A DNA stretch of 64,000 nucleotides from Aggregatilinea lenta (GCF_003569045.1 NZ_BFCB01000003.1:1178001-1242000); one strand, 5' to 3'. Positions 8,032-17,639 are shown, counted from the first letter of the stretch. The notes: a model not told the origin generated them from the letters alone. Numbers and translations: made by a program.

Positions 8032-9228
8032 TCAGTACTTGATCGACACCGTGCGGCCAGACTGGGCCGACTCGACCACCGCATCGCAGATGACTGCATT
8101 GCGGTAGCCATCCTCAAAGGTGGCGCCGTAGGGCGCTACCCCCTTCCCGTTGACGATGGCGTCGAAGAAGTGATGGAATTCGTGAACGAACGAGTGCTCC
8201 CAGCCAAGCATATGTCCATGCGGCCACCAGTTTTCCCAGTAGGGGTGGAAGCCTTCGCTGATCAGGGCGTTGTGGAAGCCGCGCGTTTCCTTCGGCTCCT
8301 CGCCCCGCCAGAAGACGTTGAGTTCGTTGAGACGCTCCATGTTGAAGCTGATCGAACCGTTTTCGGCGTTAATCTCGAAGGCGTTGTAGTTTTTGCGCCC
8401 CGCCGCGAAACGGGTCGCTTCCAGCGTACCCAACGCGCCGTTTTCGAACTCAACTGCCGCGACGAACGCATCATCGACATCTGAGGGGATCATCCTGCTC
8501 GGATCGCCGCCGGAGGGTCGTTCTGCGATCCAGTTCTGCGTCATGGCGGCGACGGTAACCGGCTCGCCGACCAGGAACCGGGCCAGGTCGATGATATGCG
8601 ATCCAAGGTCGCCTAGCGAGCCACTGCCCGCGACATCCTTCTGGAAACGCCAACTTGTCGGCATCCTGGGATCCATGCCCCACTCTTGCAGGTACGTCGC
8701 ACGCCAGTGGTAGATGCGGCCCAACTTACCGCTCTCGATCAGCTTTCGCGCCTGAACGACGGCAGGCACAAAGCGATAGTTGAACGCGACCATGTGCTTG
8801 ACGTTCGCTTGCTGCACCGCGTCGAGCATGCCTTTGGCTTCCTCAGCGGTGCGCGCCAGCGGCTTTTCGCAGAATACATGCTTACCGGCCCTGGCGGCGG
8901 CGATGCACGGCTCGGCATGGGCGTCGTTTGGACCGCCGTTGTCGAAGACGTCCACCGCGTCGTTTTCCAACATCTTTCGCCAGTCGGCATAGACGTTCTC
9001 GTAGCCGTACCGTTTGGCCGCTTCGCGCGCCGCGTCCTCATTCCGCCCGGCAATCGCGACCAGGCGCGGGATGGCGACCGGCGGGTACATCATGTAGGGA
9101 ATCTTTTTGAAGGCGTTGGAATGGGCCTTACCCATAAACGCATAGCCCAGCATTCCGATGCCCAGCGTGGGCGCGTCATGCTCCGCTTTGGCACCCGCCA
9201 TGCTGGTGAATCCAACTTCGTCCGACAT
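8032..9228 (-). CDS. Gfo/Idh/MocA-family NAD(P)-dependent sugar dehydrogenase
   Basis: 398 residues from the ATG at 9226-9228, chosen because GGGAGGA lies just upstream; a start ten codons earlier has no such site. The N-terminal Rossmann fold begins LGIGMLGYAFMGKAHSNA, with CEKPLARTAEEA (catalytic lysine motif EKP) near residue 110 and the GFO_IDH_MocA C-terminal sheet domain after it (GSLGDLGSHIIDLARFLVG). These enzymes oxidise a ring hydroxyl of a sugar, inositol or glycoside. It is the last gene of the ten-gene minus-strand operon and follows the isomerase gene by 13 bases. Confidence 0.92.
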   Translation of the reverse strand: MSDEVGFTSMAGAKAEHDAPTLGIGMLGYAFMGKAHSNAFKKIPYMMYPPVAIPRLVAIAGRNEDAAREAAKRYGYENVYADWRKMLENDAVDVFDNGGPNDAHAEPCIAAARAGKHVFCEKPLARTAEEAKGMLDAVQQANVKHMVAFNYRFVPAVVQARKLIESGKLGRIYHWRATYLQEWGMDPRMPTSWRFQKDVAGSGSLGDLGSHIIDLARFLVGEPVTVAAMTQNWIAERPSGGDPSRMIPSDVDDAFVAAVEFENGALGTLEATRFAAGRKNYNAFEINAENGSISFNMERLNELNVFWRGEEPKETRGFHNALISEGFHPYWENWWPHGHMLGWEHSFVHEFHHFFDAIVNGKGVAPYGATFEDGYRNAVICDAVVESAQSGRTVSIKY

Positions 9229-9241
9229 GCTATCCTCCCAT

Positions 9242-10246
9242 TTACGATTTCGACGCAAACGCCGCGTCGAACGCCTGCTCTGACGGCGTGAACTCGGTCC
9301 GCTTCACGTACGCGCACGCGTCCTTCGCGCCCCACTCGCGGTCCATGCCGCTGTCTTCCCACTCCACAGAGAGCGGCCCAGTGTAGCCGACGCGGTTCAG
9401 CGCCCGGACGATCCCTTCCAGGTCCACGTCACCGTGACCGGGCGAAACGAAGTTCCAGCCGCGACGATGATCGCCGAACTGAATGTGCGAGCCGAGGATG
9501 CTGTTGCGCCCGGTCAGCTTGACCTTGGAGTCCTTGACGTGCACATGGTAGATCCGGTCCGGAAAGGCGTTGACAAACTCAACCGGATCAAAGAACTGGT
9601 GCACGAAGTGGCTCGGGTCGAAGTTGAAGCCAAAGGCTCTACGGTGATCGAGTGCGTCGAGGGTTCGTTGCGCCGTGTAGATGTCGTACGCGATCTCGCT
9701 GGGGTGGGCTTCGAGCGCATAGCGCACGCCTACCTCGTCGAACACGTCTAGGATAGGGTTCCAGCGATCGGCGAACTCGCGGTAACCGGCGTCGATCATG
9801 ACGTCGGTGGTCGGCGGGAAGAAGTAGAGCAGGTGCCATACCGGGCTGCCGGTGAAGCCGTTGACGACATTCACGCCCATCAGCTTCGCCGCACGCGCGG
9901 TGTTTTTGACCTCGTCCGCAGCGCGCTGGCGCACGCCTTCGGGGTCGCCATCGCCCCACAGCCGGTCAGGCAGGATGCTGCGGTGGCGTTCGTCAATGAT
10001 GGCGTCGGCCACGCACTGCCCGACGAGATGCGTGCTGACTGCAAAACATTCCAGGCCGTGTTCGGCAAGGATGTCTTTGCGGCCCTGGACGTAGCCGTCC
10101 TGTTCAAGGGCCTTATCGACCTCGAAGTGGTCGCCCCAGCAGGCCAGCTCCAGCCCATCATAGCCGAAGGAGGCGGCTTTTTCCGCGACGACTTGGAGGG
10201 GAAGATCCGCCCACTGGCCGGTGAAAAGTGTGACTGGTCGTGCCAT
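9242..10246 (-). CDS. Sugar phosphate isomerase/epimerase-like TIM-barrel protein
   Basis: 334 residues of the xylose isomerase-like TIM barrel (AP endonuclease 2 superfamily). Likely metal ligands can be placed in ALEAHPSE (Glu), FNFDPSHF (Asp and His), YHVHVKDSK (His) and LSVEWEDSG (Glu). AGGAGG precedes the ATG. Paired with the dehydrogenase 13 bases downstream, it could epimerise, isomerise or eliminate from a keto-sugar made by that enzyme, as in E. coli YcjR/YcjS-like or IolE/IolG-like pairs. Substrate not determinable. Confidence 0.9.
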   Translation of the reverse strand: MARPVTLFTGQWADLPLQVVAEKAASFGYDGLELACWGDHFEVDKALEQDGYVQGRKDILAEHGLECFAVSTHLVGQCVADAIIDERHRSILPDRLWGDGDPEGVRQRAADEVKNTARAAKLMGVNVVNGFTGSPVWHLLYFFPPTTDVMIDAGYREFADRWNPILDVFDEVGVRYALEAHPSEIAYDIYTAQRTLDALDHRRAFGFNFDPSHFVHQFFDPVEFVNAFPDRIYHVHVKDSKVKLTGRNSILGSHIQFGDHRRGWNFVSPGHGDVDLEGIVRALNRVGYTGPLSVEWEDSGMDREWGAKDACAYVKRTEFTPSEQAFDAAFASKS

Positions 10247-10295
10247 GATTCCAATCCTCCTAAGCTGATAGACGCTCTACTCGGCACAAGCGCGC

Positions 10296-11054
10296 TCAAG
10301 GCGCTGTTACGTCCGATACCTCCGCCGGACCGGTTGGGGCCACGAGATCCGCTTCAGGTCCCGCGCCGCTCGGCCCAGCCAATTCGCGGGCGGCGAGGTA
10401 GACCAGTCCGGCAGGCAGCAGGCTGATCAGGATGAAGACCGGGATGCGCGTGGTACGATACTCGCTCTCAGCCTGATCGGCGGTCGCCTGTTGCTCCTCG
10501 TCATCCATCATCAGTTCCCAAATTTGACGCCCGATCCCGTATGGCTCGACGGGGCGTGCATCCACGATGAGCGCTCCGGCCAACGCGATCCAGACGATCG
10601 CACCTGCGACCAGCCCGATGACGTGCGCGCGGCGCGGCAGGGGGGGCACGTGGGCGCGGGCGCTCAGCGGTGTGATGTGGCTCCAGACGATGAAGGCCAG
10701 GGTCGAGAACAGCAGCAGCAAAAAGCCGTACTCGTACGCAAACATCTTCCAGCCCTGGAACAGCGCCACGATGCCGAGCAAAATCCCCGCGATGATGATG
10801 GCCTCGATGGGGCGATAGGCGCGCTGCGGTACGCGCCCGCTGACGACGACCGCCAGGGCCACGATGGAGTAGATATAGACAAGCAAGATCGAGACAAAAA
10901 CTGCGACGAACGGGATCGCTTTGATCAGCACGTCATCCTGGCGTTCCTGGGAAAGTACCTCCGACGCATACACGCTGAACAGCCCGCCGAAGGCCAGGAT
11001 GACGGCGATGGCGATCCCGAACCGGATGCCAATACGAACGAGTTTAGACGTCAT
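10296..11054 (-). CDS. Uncharacterised six-helix membrane protein
   Basis: 252 residues from the ATG at 11052-11054; this start avoids a 100-base overlap with the upstream dehydrogenase gene and places a hydrophobic helix at residues 9-27. About six membrane helices are visible, with a charged acidic loop (MMDDEEQQATADQAESEY) before the last helix and a Pro/Ala-rich tail. No family is recognised. It is sandwiched inside the sugar-catabolic operon between an isomerase and a dehydrogenase gene, so it may be a sensor, transporter accessory or membrane anchor. Confidence 0.7.
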   Translation of the reverse strand: MTSKLVRIGIRFGIAIAVILAFGGLFSVYASEVLSQERQDDVLIKAIPFVAVFVSILLVYIYSIVALAVVVSGRVPQRAYRPIEAIIIAGILLGIVALFQGWKMFAYEYGFLLLLFSTLAFIVWSHITPLSARAHVPPLPRRAHVIGLVAGAIVWIALAGALIVDARPVEPYGIGRQIWELMMDDEEQQATADQAESEYRTTRIPVFILISLLPAGLVYLAARELAGPSGAGPEADLVAPTGPAEVSDVTAP

Positions 11055-11085
11055 CGCTGCTGACTTTCCGGGGCCACAGCGGCCC

Positions 11086-12195
11086 TCACGACAGGCTCCA
11101 GTCGGGCAGGTACAGCCGCTCACCACCCTTGAGCGCGGACTCGTGCGCCAGGATGCCAACCGCCGTCCAGTTGGCGGATTGGCGTGCATCGGGGAACGGC
11201 TTGCGATCTTCGGCGATGCTCATCAGGAACTGGTGCGCCAGATGCGGGTGTGACCCACCGTGGCCCGATCCCTGAATGAACGAGAGATGCTGCTGCTCGC
11301 CGCCGTAAACGCCCTTAGTCGTGAAGCGCTGGATCGGCTCCGGCAGACGATGTGCGAAGTCGAGCACGCTGACGTGGTGGGGCGTCTCGCCGATATGCAC
11401 GACCGGGTGATCGTGTTCGATCAACGGCCATTCGAACGACATCTTGCTGCCATAAACGTCGAAGCTTTCGCGGTACTGCCGGGCCGTGTTGAACAGCGAG
11501 CGCATGACCTCAGCGACGAGATCCGAGTCTTTCATCTTGATGTGCGCCGTCTCGATGGCAAACGGCGAACTGTACTTGGGAATCAGGTCTTCCTGGATGC
11601 GCCCGGATCCGAAACACGCGACGTACTCGGCGTCGTGTCCGGCGAGCGCCAGGCACGGGCTGACGACATGGGTCGCATAGTGCATGGGCGGCAGTCCCTC
11701 CCAGTACCCAGGCCAGCCGAGCATTTCCTGCTGGTGCGTCGCGCGCAGATATTGAATGCGCCCCAGTTTCCCGGTGTCGTACAGCTCTTTGACATAGAGG
11801 AACTCGCGCGAGTAGATGACGGTCTCCATCATCATGTACTTCTTGCCCGACTCCGCTTGCGCGTCGACGATCGCCTTGAGTTCGTCGAGCGTGGTACCCA
11901 TCGGCACGGTGCAGGCCACATGTTTGCCCGCGCGCAGTCCGGCTACGCTCATCCGGGCGTGCTCGTGGATGGGTGTGTTGATATGCACCGCGTCGATCTC
12001 GGGATCTTTCAGCAGTTCATCGTAGTCGGTATAGCGTTTCTCAATACCGAAGGCATCACCGACCGCGTTGAGTTTGTCTTCGCGGCGCTGGCAGATCGCG
12101 GCCATGTTCGCGTTGGGGTGGCGCTGGTAGATCGGAATGAATTCCGCGCCGAAGCCTAGACCGATGATCGCGACATTCACTTTTTTCTCGGCCAT
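11086..12195 (-). CDS. Gfo/Idh/MocA-family dehydrogenase (second in operon)
   Basis: 369 residues. Rossmann start VNVAIIGLGFGAEFIPIYQ; the usual EKP lysine motif is replaced by ACTVPMGTTLDELKAIV around residue 95-110, so the canonical EKP lysine is not obvious here, and catalytic competence may differ from the first dehydrogenase. The C-terminal part has MHYATHVVSPCLALAG and a His-rich segment near the end (GSGHGGSHPHLAHQF). AAGGAG precedes the ATG. It is followed by the membrane protein and preceded by a TIM-barrel isomerase, giving a second dehydrogenase/isomerase pair in the same operon. Confidence 0.9.
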   Translation of the reverse strand: MAEKKVNVAIIGLGFGAEFIPIYQRHPNANMAAICQRREDKLNAVGDAFGIEKRYTDYDELLKDPEIDAVHINTPIHEHARMSVAGLRAGKHVACTVPMGTTLDELKAIVDAQAESGKKYMMMETVIYSREFLYVKELYDTGKLGRIQYLRATHQQEMLGWPGYWEGLPPMHYATHVVSPCLALAGHDAEYVACFGSGRIQEDLIPKYSSPFAIETAHIKMKDSDLVAEVMRSLFNTARQYRESFDVYGSKMSFEWPLIEHDHPVVHIGETPHHVSVLDFAHRLPEPIQRFTTKGVYGGEQQHLSFIQGSGHGGSHPHLAHQFLMSIAEDRKPFPDARQSANWTAVGILAHESALKGGERLYLPDWSLS

Positions 12196-12234
12196 CAGAA
12201 TGCTCCTTGAGAGGTATTGTCCCTGGGGGCGCTG

Positions 12235-13083
12235 TTAGCCCAACAACTGCTTCAGGAAGCGCAGGCCATCGCGCGCCAGCGCGTCCTGCGACTCGGCCAG
12301 CGGGCGCCAGATGGCGGCGGCGCGGGCGATGCTCTTGACTTGGGCGGTGAAGGACTCGATCACGACCGGGCCATCGTAGCCGATCTCCTTGATGGCGGTC
12401 GCCACGTCATCCCACGGTACGTGCCCCGACCCTGGTGCGCTCCGGTCGTTCTCGCACGCATGGACATGCTGCAAACGCGGCCCAACGGCGCGGAAGGCGT
12501 CGCCCATCGCTTGCTCTTCGATGTTCATGTGGAAGGTATCGAGCATGATCTTACAGGCGGGGTGATCGACGCGGTCCACCACCTCGATGGCCTGGGCCGC
12601 CAGGTTGATGAAGCTGGTTTCGAAGCGGTTCAGCGGCTCGACGCACAACACCGCACCGTGACCGCCCGCATACTCGGCCAGCTCGCGCAGCTGCTGCACC
12701 AGCAGGTCCGTGTCGCGGCGGCGCTCGTCGGCGGTGGACTGCCATACGCGCCCAACGGACGAGTAGAGCGGCCCGGCGACGTTGGTCCCGCCCAGCCTCT
12801 GTACTGCGTCCACGCACTGCATGAGGTAGGCCATGCCGTTGTCACGGATGGCGGCATCCTCGTGGATCAGGTCCCGATCCGGCCCCATCGCCGCGCAGAC
12901 GCTGGTTCCCATGCCGAGGTCACGGATGATCGCGCCCGCTTCCGCCGCGTCGATCAGCCCTGGGTCCTCCAGCGGCACTTCGAACCATTCAGCACCGAGC
13001 GATTTCGCCAGTGGAGCCAGTTCCGCGACATCGCGGGTGGTCAGGGGCGACACCCAAATCCAGGAATTGACGCCAAATTTCAT
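12235..13083 (-). CDS. Sugar phosphate isomerase/epimerase-like TIM-barrel protein (second in operon)
   Basis: 282 residues from the ATG at 13081-13083, which has GGGAGG seven bases upstream. Features of the D-tagatose 3-epimerase/IolE-like branch are present: MKFGVNSWIWVSPLT, LCVEPLNRFETSFIN (Glu ligand), IMLDTFHMNIEE (Asp, His), HVHACENDRSAPGSGHVPW (His) and PVVIESFTA (Glu). The LNRFET and HMNIEE signatures are those of metal-dependent ketose 3-epimerases. It lies directly downstream of the two ATPase genes and probably acts on the imported sugar or its keto derivative. Confidence 0.9.
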   Translation of the reverse strand: MKFGVNSWIWVSPLTTRDVAELAPLAKSLGAEWFEVPLEDPGLIDAAEAGAIIRDLGMGTSVCAAMGPDRDLIHEDAAIRDNGMAYLMQCVDAVQRLGGTNVAGPLYSSVGRVWQSTADERRRDTDLLVQQLRELAEYAGGHGAVLCVEPLNRFETSFINLAAQAIEVVDRVDHPACKIMLDTFHMNIEEQAMGDAFRAVGPRLQHVHACENDRSAPGSGHVPWDDVATAIKEIGYDGPVVIESFTAQVKSIARAAAIWRPLAESQDALARDGLRFLKQLLG

Positions 13084-13144
13084 CTTTGCCTCCCTAAAAG
13101 TAGTTTTCAAACACTATCAAACTGGCCCCATACCCATACTATAA

Positions 13145-14206
13145 TCAGGCGGGCACGCGGCTGCCGTCCGGGTCAAAGAAATGCATGCGCTCGCGCACAA
13201 TGTCGAACATAACGGCATCGCCGATCTTCAGGTCAGTGATGCCGGAAACAAGGCTGAGGAAAGTTTGCTCTCCCGACCGGATGTGTACCACCGTCTCGAC
13301 GCCGAGCGGCTCGGTCAGTGCTACCTCACCGCGCAGGGCGCCATCGGGCGCAGGGCGTACATCCTCAGGCCGGATACCTACGAGCAGTTCGGGCGGGATC
13401 GCGGCTTGCGGTTCGATCGGCAGGCGGATCGTGCTGTCCTTGATGAATAAGCTGCCGTCTTCCCGCACCGCCCCGACCAGATTGATTCTTGGGATGCCGA
13501 CGAGCTGTGCGACGAAGGTCGTCGCCGGGCGGTCATAGATGTCGTGCGGAGTCCCGATCTGCACGAGCTTGCCCTTGCGCAGCACGCCGATCTTGTCGGC
13601 CATTGTGAGCGCTTCGATCTGGTCGTGGGTCACGAACAGGGTGGTGCTGTTTTGGGTCTTCTGTAAGCGCTGGATCTCAATGCGCAGCGCTTCGCGCAGC
13701 TTGGCGTCCAGGTTCGAAAGCGGCTCGTCCATCAAAAACACGCGCGGCTCGCGCACGATGGCGCGCCCGATCGAGACGCGCTGCATCTCGCCGCCGGACA
13801 GGTGCGCCGTTTTCCGGTCGAGCAGGTGCGTGATACGCAGCTTCTCGGCGGCATCGCGCACCCGACGGTCGATCTCATCCTTGGGCAGCTTACGCAGCGG
13901 CGAGCGCAGCGGAAAGGCGAGGTTGTCGTAGACCGACTTGCCGGGGTAGAGCGAATACTGCTGGAAGACGAAGGCCACGTCACGGTCGGCGGGCGTCAGT
14001 ATGTTGATGTTTTCTCCATCAAACAGCACGTCGCCCGCATCCTGGCGTTCCAGGCCCGCGATGATACGCAGCGTGGTGGTTTTGCCTGCGCCGGTGTGCC
14101 CCAGCAAGACGAAAAACTCGCCCGATTGGATCGAGAAGGACACATCGTCGAGCGCCACGACATCCTTGAAGCGTTTGGAGATGTGTTGGAGCGTGACGTT
14201 GCTCAT
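13145..14206 (-). CDS. ABC transporter ATP-binding protein, UgpC/MalK type (second)
   Basis: 353 residues. Walker A is GHTGAGKTT (about 35-43), signature LSGGEMQRVSIGR, Walker B VFLMDEPLSNLD, H-loop THDQIEA; the C-terminal OB-fold (TOBE) regulatory domain contains VGIRPEDVR. The start overlaps the stop of the first ATPase gene by four bases (ATGA). Having two non-identical ATPases in one CUT1 operon resembles the GlpS/GlpT glycerol transporter of rhizobia, where a heterodimer drives transport. It may also serve the ATPase-less operons elsewhere in the window. Confidence 0.93.
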   Translation of the reverse strand: MSNVTLQHISKRFKDVVALDDVSFSIQSGEFFVLLGHTGAGKTTTLRIIAGLERQDAGDVLFDGENINILTPADRDVAFVFQQYSLYPGKSVYDNLAFPLRSPLRKLPKDEIDRRVRDAAEKLRITHLLDRKTAHLSGGEMQRVSIGRAIVREPRVFLMDEPLSNLDAKLREALRIEIQRLQKTQNSTTLFVTHDQIEALTMADKIGVLRKGKLVQIGTPHDIYDRPATTFVAQLVGIPRINLVGAVREDGSLFIKDSTIRLPIEPQAAIPPELLVGIRPEDVRPAPDGALRGEVALTEPLGVETVVHIRSGEQTFLSLVSGITDLKIGDAVMFDIVRERMHFFDPDGSRVPA

Positions 14207-15297
14207 GCCTGCGCCTCCCGCGTAAGGGCAAGTTCAGTGCGGGGGTCGAAGAACCGCACCATCGCCGGATTCAGATCGAAGTGCACAGCCGCGTCGAGCG
14301 GGTAGTGTTCCTGGCGGCTGCTGCGGGCGTGCACGATCTTGTTGTCGCACAGGTTCAGGTGCAGCATAGTATAACTGCCATGCAGATCGCTGGCGTAAAC
14401 CGTTGCGGGTAGAGTGCCACCGGCGGTTACCATTGCGGCTTCGGGACGGAAGCCCAGGATCACCTCGCCGCTGCCATCAAAGGTGCGATCCAGCACGGAA
14501 ACCCACTCGGCGGGGACGGAATAGTCTCCGCAGTCCGGCAGAGACACGACCCCGCCCGCGTAGTGACCGTGCAGCAGATTCATGCCGGGGCTGCCGATGA
14601 AGGCGGCCACGAACAGGTTTGCCGGGTCATGATAGACCTCGGCGGGCGTGCCGATCTGCTGCACGGCGGCGTTGGACATCACCACGATCCGGTCGCCCAT
14701 TGCCATCGCCTCGATCTGGTCGTGCGTGACATAGACGGTCGTCGCGTGCTGGTCGATGTGCAGCCCCTTGATTTCGGCACGCATGGTCTCGCGGAAGTCC
14801 GCGTCCAGCGCGCCCAACGGCTCGTCCATCAGGAAGGCCGCGGGCCGTCGCACCAGCGCCCGCGCCAGCGCCACGCGCTGCTGATCGCCACCACTTAGCG
14901 CTCCCGGACGCTGGTGCAGCACGTCTTCAATCTGAAGCAGCGAGGCGACTTCCGCGACGCGCTGGCCGACCGTCTCTTTGGATTCACCCTGTGCTTGCAG
15001 CGGGAACGCGATGTTCTGCCGCACGCTGAGGTGCGAGTAGAGCGCGAAGAACTGGAAAACGAACGCAATGTCGCGCTCGCTGGGATGCGCCCAGGTGACG
15101 TTGCGCCCGTTCAACAAGATTTCGCCGCCGGTGACCGCTTCCAGGCCGGAGATCATGCGCAGCGTCGTTGTTTTGCCGCAGCCGGACGGCCCCAGGAGCA
15201 CGACAAACTCCCCATCGTGAATGGTGAGATCCATCGGCTTGACGGCATGGACCTCGCCGAACTTCTTTTCAACCTGTCTAAGCTCAATGGTTGCCAT
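14203..15297 (-). CDS. ABC transporter ATP-binding protein, UgpC/MalK type (first)
   Basis: 364 residues. Walker A GPSGCGKTT, signature LSGGDQQRVALAR, Walker B AAFLMDEPLGALD, switch histidine in YVTHDQIEAMAMGD, then a TOBE domain (LGFRPEAAM). The conventional MalK-like Walker A contrasts with the GHTGAGKTT version in its partner gene, supporting an asymmetric ATPase pair. It follows the extended permease gene by 42 bases. Confidence 0.93.
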   Translation of the reverse strand: MATIELRQVEKKFGEVHAVKPMDLTIHDGEFVVLLGPSGCGKTTTLRMISGLEAVTGGEILLNGRNVTWAHPSERDIAFVFQFFALYSHLSVRQNIAFPLQAQGESKETVGQRVAEVASLLQIEDVLHQRPGALSGGDQQRVALARALVRRPAAFLMDEPLGALDADFRETMRAEIKGLHIDQHATTVYVTHDQIEAMAMGDRIVVMSNAAVQQIGTPAEVYHDPANLFVAAFIGSPGMNLLHGHYAGGVVSLPDCGDYSVPAEWVSVLDRTFDGSGEVILGFRPEAAMVTAGGTLPATVYASDLHGSYTMLHLNLCDNKIVHARSSRQEHYPLDAAVHFDLNPAMVRFFDPRTELALTREAQA

Positions 15298-15339
15298 GTG
15301 TTGGTCCAGTAGGTGTCAAAACCATGACCGTGCTCATCC

Positions 15340-16656
15340 CTAACCCTGGCGGATCGCGCCGAACGTGACGCCGCGCAGCAGGTATTTGCGCAGGACAAAC
15401 GTGACGATGACCACAGGGATCAGGAAGCCAAGCGAGCCAGCGGCAATCGTGGCCCACTCGATGCCACCTGTGCCGAGCACCGAGGGGATGCTGGGCGGTG
15501 CGGTGCGCGCGTTGTCAGCGGTTAGCATGAGCGCAAAGGCATATTCGTTCCAGGCGAAAATGAAACAGAAGACGGTGGTGGCGGCGATGCCGGTGACGGC
15601 CTGCGGCAGTACGATCTTGACGAATGCCTGCATCCGTGTGTAACCATCCACCAGGGCCGCCTCTTCATACTCGCGCGGGATCTCGTCGATGAAGCCCTTC
15701 AATAACCACACCGAGAACGAGAGGTTGAAGGCCGTATAGAGGATGACCATGCCCACGTGCGTATCGTACAGTCCCAGCTCGCGGTACATGAGAAAGATCG
15801 GGATGGTCACGACGACCGGCGGCAACATGCGGGTGCTGAGGATAAAAAACAGCAGGTCCCCTTCGCCGGGTATCTTGAACCGGCTGAACGCGTAGGCGGC
15901 GAGCAGCCCCATGCCCACGGACGTAATGGTGGAAGCGATGCCGATGATCAGGGAATTGGTGAGGCGCTTGACATAATCGCTCTGACCGATGATCGCCTGG
16001 CCGCGTTCCAGCATGACCTCATCCGCCCAGTTCAGATCGTCGCGCTGCTTGTATTCCTCGATTTGCTGGTCGGTAAGCTGGCGGCGCTTGGTCAGCAGGC
16101 CGATGAACCCCTCCATCGTCGGGTCGAAAACGACCTTCGGCGGCGACGCGACCGCGTCCGAGCGCGACTTGAACGCCGTCATGCTCATCCAGACGACCGG
16201 GATCAGCGTGAGCAGCGCCAGCATCAAGGCCAGGCTGGCGCGCATGGATTTGCCGATCAACCACGACGGAGCCACTTTGTCGACGCGCGTCGAGTAGTTG
16301 ACCGCCTGCGAAGGACCGCCCTGTGTAGCACGGTTCGCGACAGTCACCGCCGGAACGAACCGCCAGAACGCAAACAGCGCGGCGAAGGCCAGCCCGTTTG
16401 CGACCAGCACCCCCAGCAGCGTGCCGAGCGCCGACTCTGCGCCGACAGCATCCAGCAGCGCGTCCCCGAACGCGAACATCGCCACGAACGCGGCAGCGGT
16501 CAGGATTCCCGCCAGCAGGCCGATGGCGATCCCCAACAGGTAGTTTTGCCCCTTCACGCGGAAGATAATGGGCGTCGTGCTGATGCCGACGAAGATCCAG
16601 AATACACTGACATAGACCAACCAGAAATCGGGCAGGGAAGTATTGATGTCAAACAT
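15340..16656 (-). CDS. Carbohydrate ABC transporter permease, MalG type with extra N-terminal membrane domain
   Basis: 438 residues, roughly 150 longer than a standard MalG subunit (about 280). Residues 1-125 add three to four helices (FWLVYVSVFWIFVGI, LLGIAIGLLAGILTAAAF, NGLAFAALFAFW) before the usual six-helix core. The EAA loop is EEAALVDGYTRMQAFVKIVL near residues 345-365. A charged periplasmic-side insert (about 195-230) links the first and second core helices. The gene begins four bases after the MalF-type gene ends. Similar extended subunits occur in two-ATPase transporters, but I cannot assign a ligand. Confidence 0.9.
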   Translation of the reverse strand: MFDINTSLPDFWLVYVSVFWIFVGISTTPIIFRVKGQNYLLGIAIGLLAGILTAAAFVAMFAFGDALLDAVGAESALGTLLGVLVANGLAFAALFAFWRFVPAVTVANRATQGGPSQAVNYSTRVDKVAPSWLIGKSMRASLALMLALLTLIPVVWMSMTAFKSRSDAVASPPKVVFDPTMEGFIGLLTKRRQLTDQQIEEYKQRDDLNWADEVMLERGQAIIGQSDYVKRLTNSLIIGIASTITSVGMGLLAAYAFSRFKIPGEGDLLFFILSTRMLPPVVVTIPIFLMYRELGLYDTHVGMVILYTAFNLSFSVWLLKGFIDEIPREYEEAALVDGYTRMQAFVKIVLPQAVTGIAATTVFCFIFAWNEYAFALMLTADNARTAPPSIPSVLGTGGIEWATIAAGSLGFLIPVVIVTFVLRKYLLRGVTFGAIRQG

Positions 16657-16660
16657 CGCC

Positions 16661-17605
16661 TTAGCCCTCCCGGACCCGGTTCAGGGCGCGAATGTAGAGA
16701 TTGCTGGCCGCGATGATGATGACTAGTACGATGTACGCCAGTGCGCTCGACTCACCCGTTTTGAACTTGCCCAGGAATGCTTCGCGGTAGAGACGTACAG
16801 CGACAGTTTCGGTCGCGTCACCGGGCGTGCCGCCGGTCAGGCCCATCACCAGATCGAAGGCTTTGAACGCCTCGATCGTGCGGAACAGAACCGCGATCAG
16901 CAGCAGCGGCGCGACCTGGGGCAGCGTGATGCGCCGGAACTGAAACCACGCGCTCGCCCGGTCGATAGCGGCAGCCTCGTACAGGTAGCCGGGAATGGCG
17001 CTGAGGCCGGACAGACACAACAGCATGACGAACGGACTCCACATCCAGACGTCGACGATGACGATAGACCACAGCGCCAGCGTTGAATTGGAGAGCCATT
17101 GTGTGCCGCCCGCCGCGTTGGTGTAAATCAGGTAGTTAAAGATGCCCTTGGACGGGTCAAAGATCAGCTTCCAAAACAAACCCACCACGACCGGAGACAG
17201 CATCATTGGGATCAGGAGCAGCGTCGTGATCAGCCCGCTGCCCCGGAACTTTTCGCGCAGCAGCATCGCTAGACCAAAGCCAATGATCATTTGCAGCCCG
17301 ACCGAAAGCACGGCGTACGTACCGGTTACTGTGAAATTGTGCCAGTACCGGCTGCGTTCGGCGGTCAGAATCTGCTCGTAATTGTCGAATGCCAGCCATT
17401 GGGGGGCCTGGTTCGCGATCACCGAAAAATCGGTGAAGCTGAGATACAGGCTGTAAAACAGGGGAAACACGTTAACGACGATCAACAGAATCAGGGTGGG
17501 CCAGATGAAAAGATTGGCAATCGTCCTATCCCCAATCTGCCGGCGTTTGCGACGCTGCGAGGACTGGGTCGAGCCAGGTATCACTTGAGCGTGTGCTTGA
17601 GACAT
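16661..17605 (-). CDS. Carbohydrate ABC transporter permease, MalF type
   Basis: 314 residues with six membrane helices after a basic N-terminus (SSQRRKRRQIGDR). EAA loop: YEAAAIDRASAWFQFRRITL near 208-228. Partner of the extended permease that starts four bases downstream. A hairpin (17640-17682) separates it from the binding-protein gene. Confidence 0.93.
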   Translation of the reverse strand: MSQAHAQVIPGSTQSSQRRKRRQIGDRTIANLFIWPTLILLIVVNVFPLFYSLYLSFTDFSVIANQAPQWLAFDNYEQILTAERSRYWHNFTVTGTYAVLSVGLQMIIGFGLAMLLREKFRGSGLITTLLLIPMMLSPVVVGLFWKLIFDPSKGIFNYLIYTNAAGGTQWLSNSTLALWSIVIVDVWMWSPFVMLLCLSGLSAIPGYLYEAAAIDRASAWFQFRRITLPQVAPLLLIAVLFRTIEAFKAFDLVMGLTGGTPGDATETVAVRLYREAFLGKFKTGESSALAYIVLVIIIAASNLYIRALNRVREG

Positions 17606-17639
17606 GTGGCTACCCCTGGTGTCAAAGAAATCTATTAAA

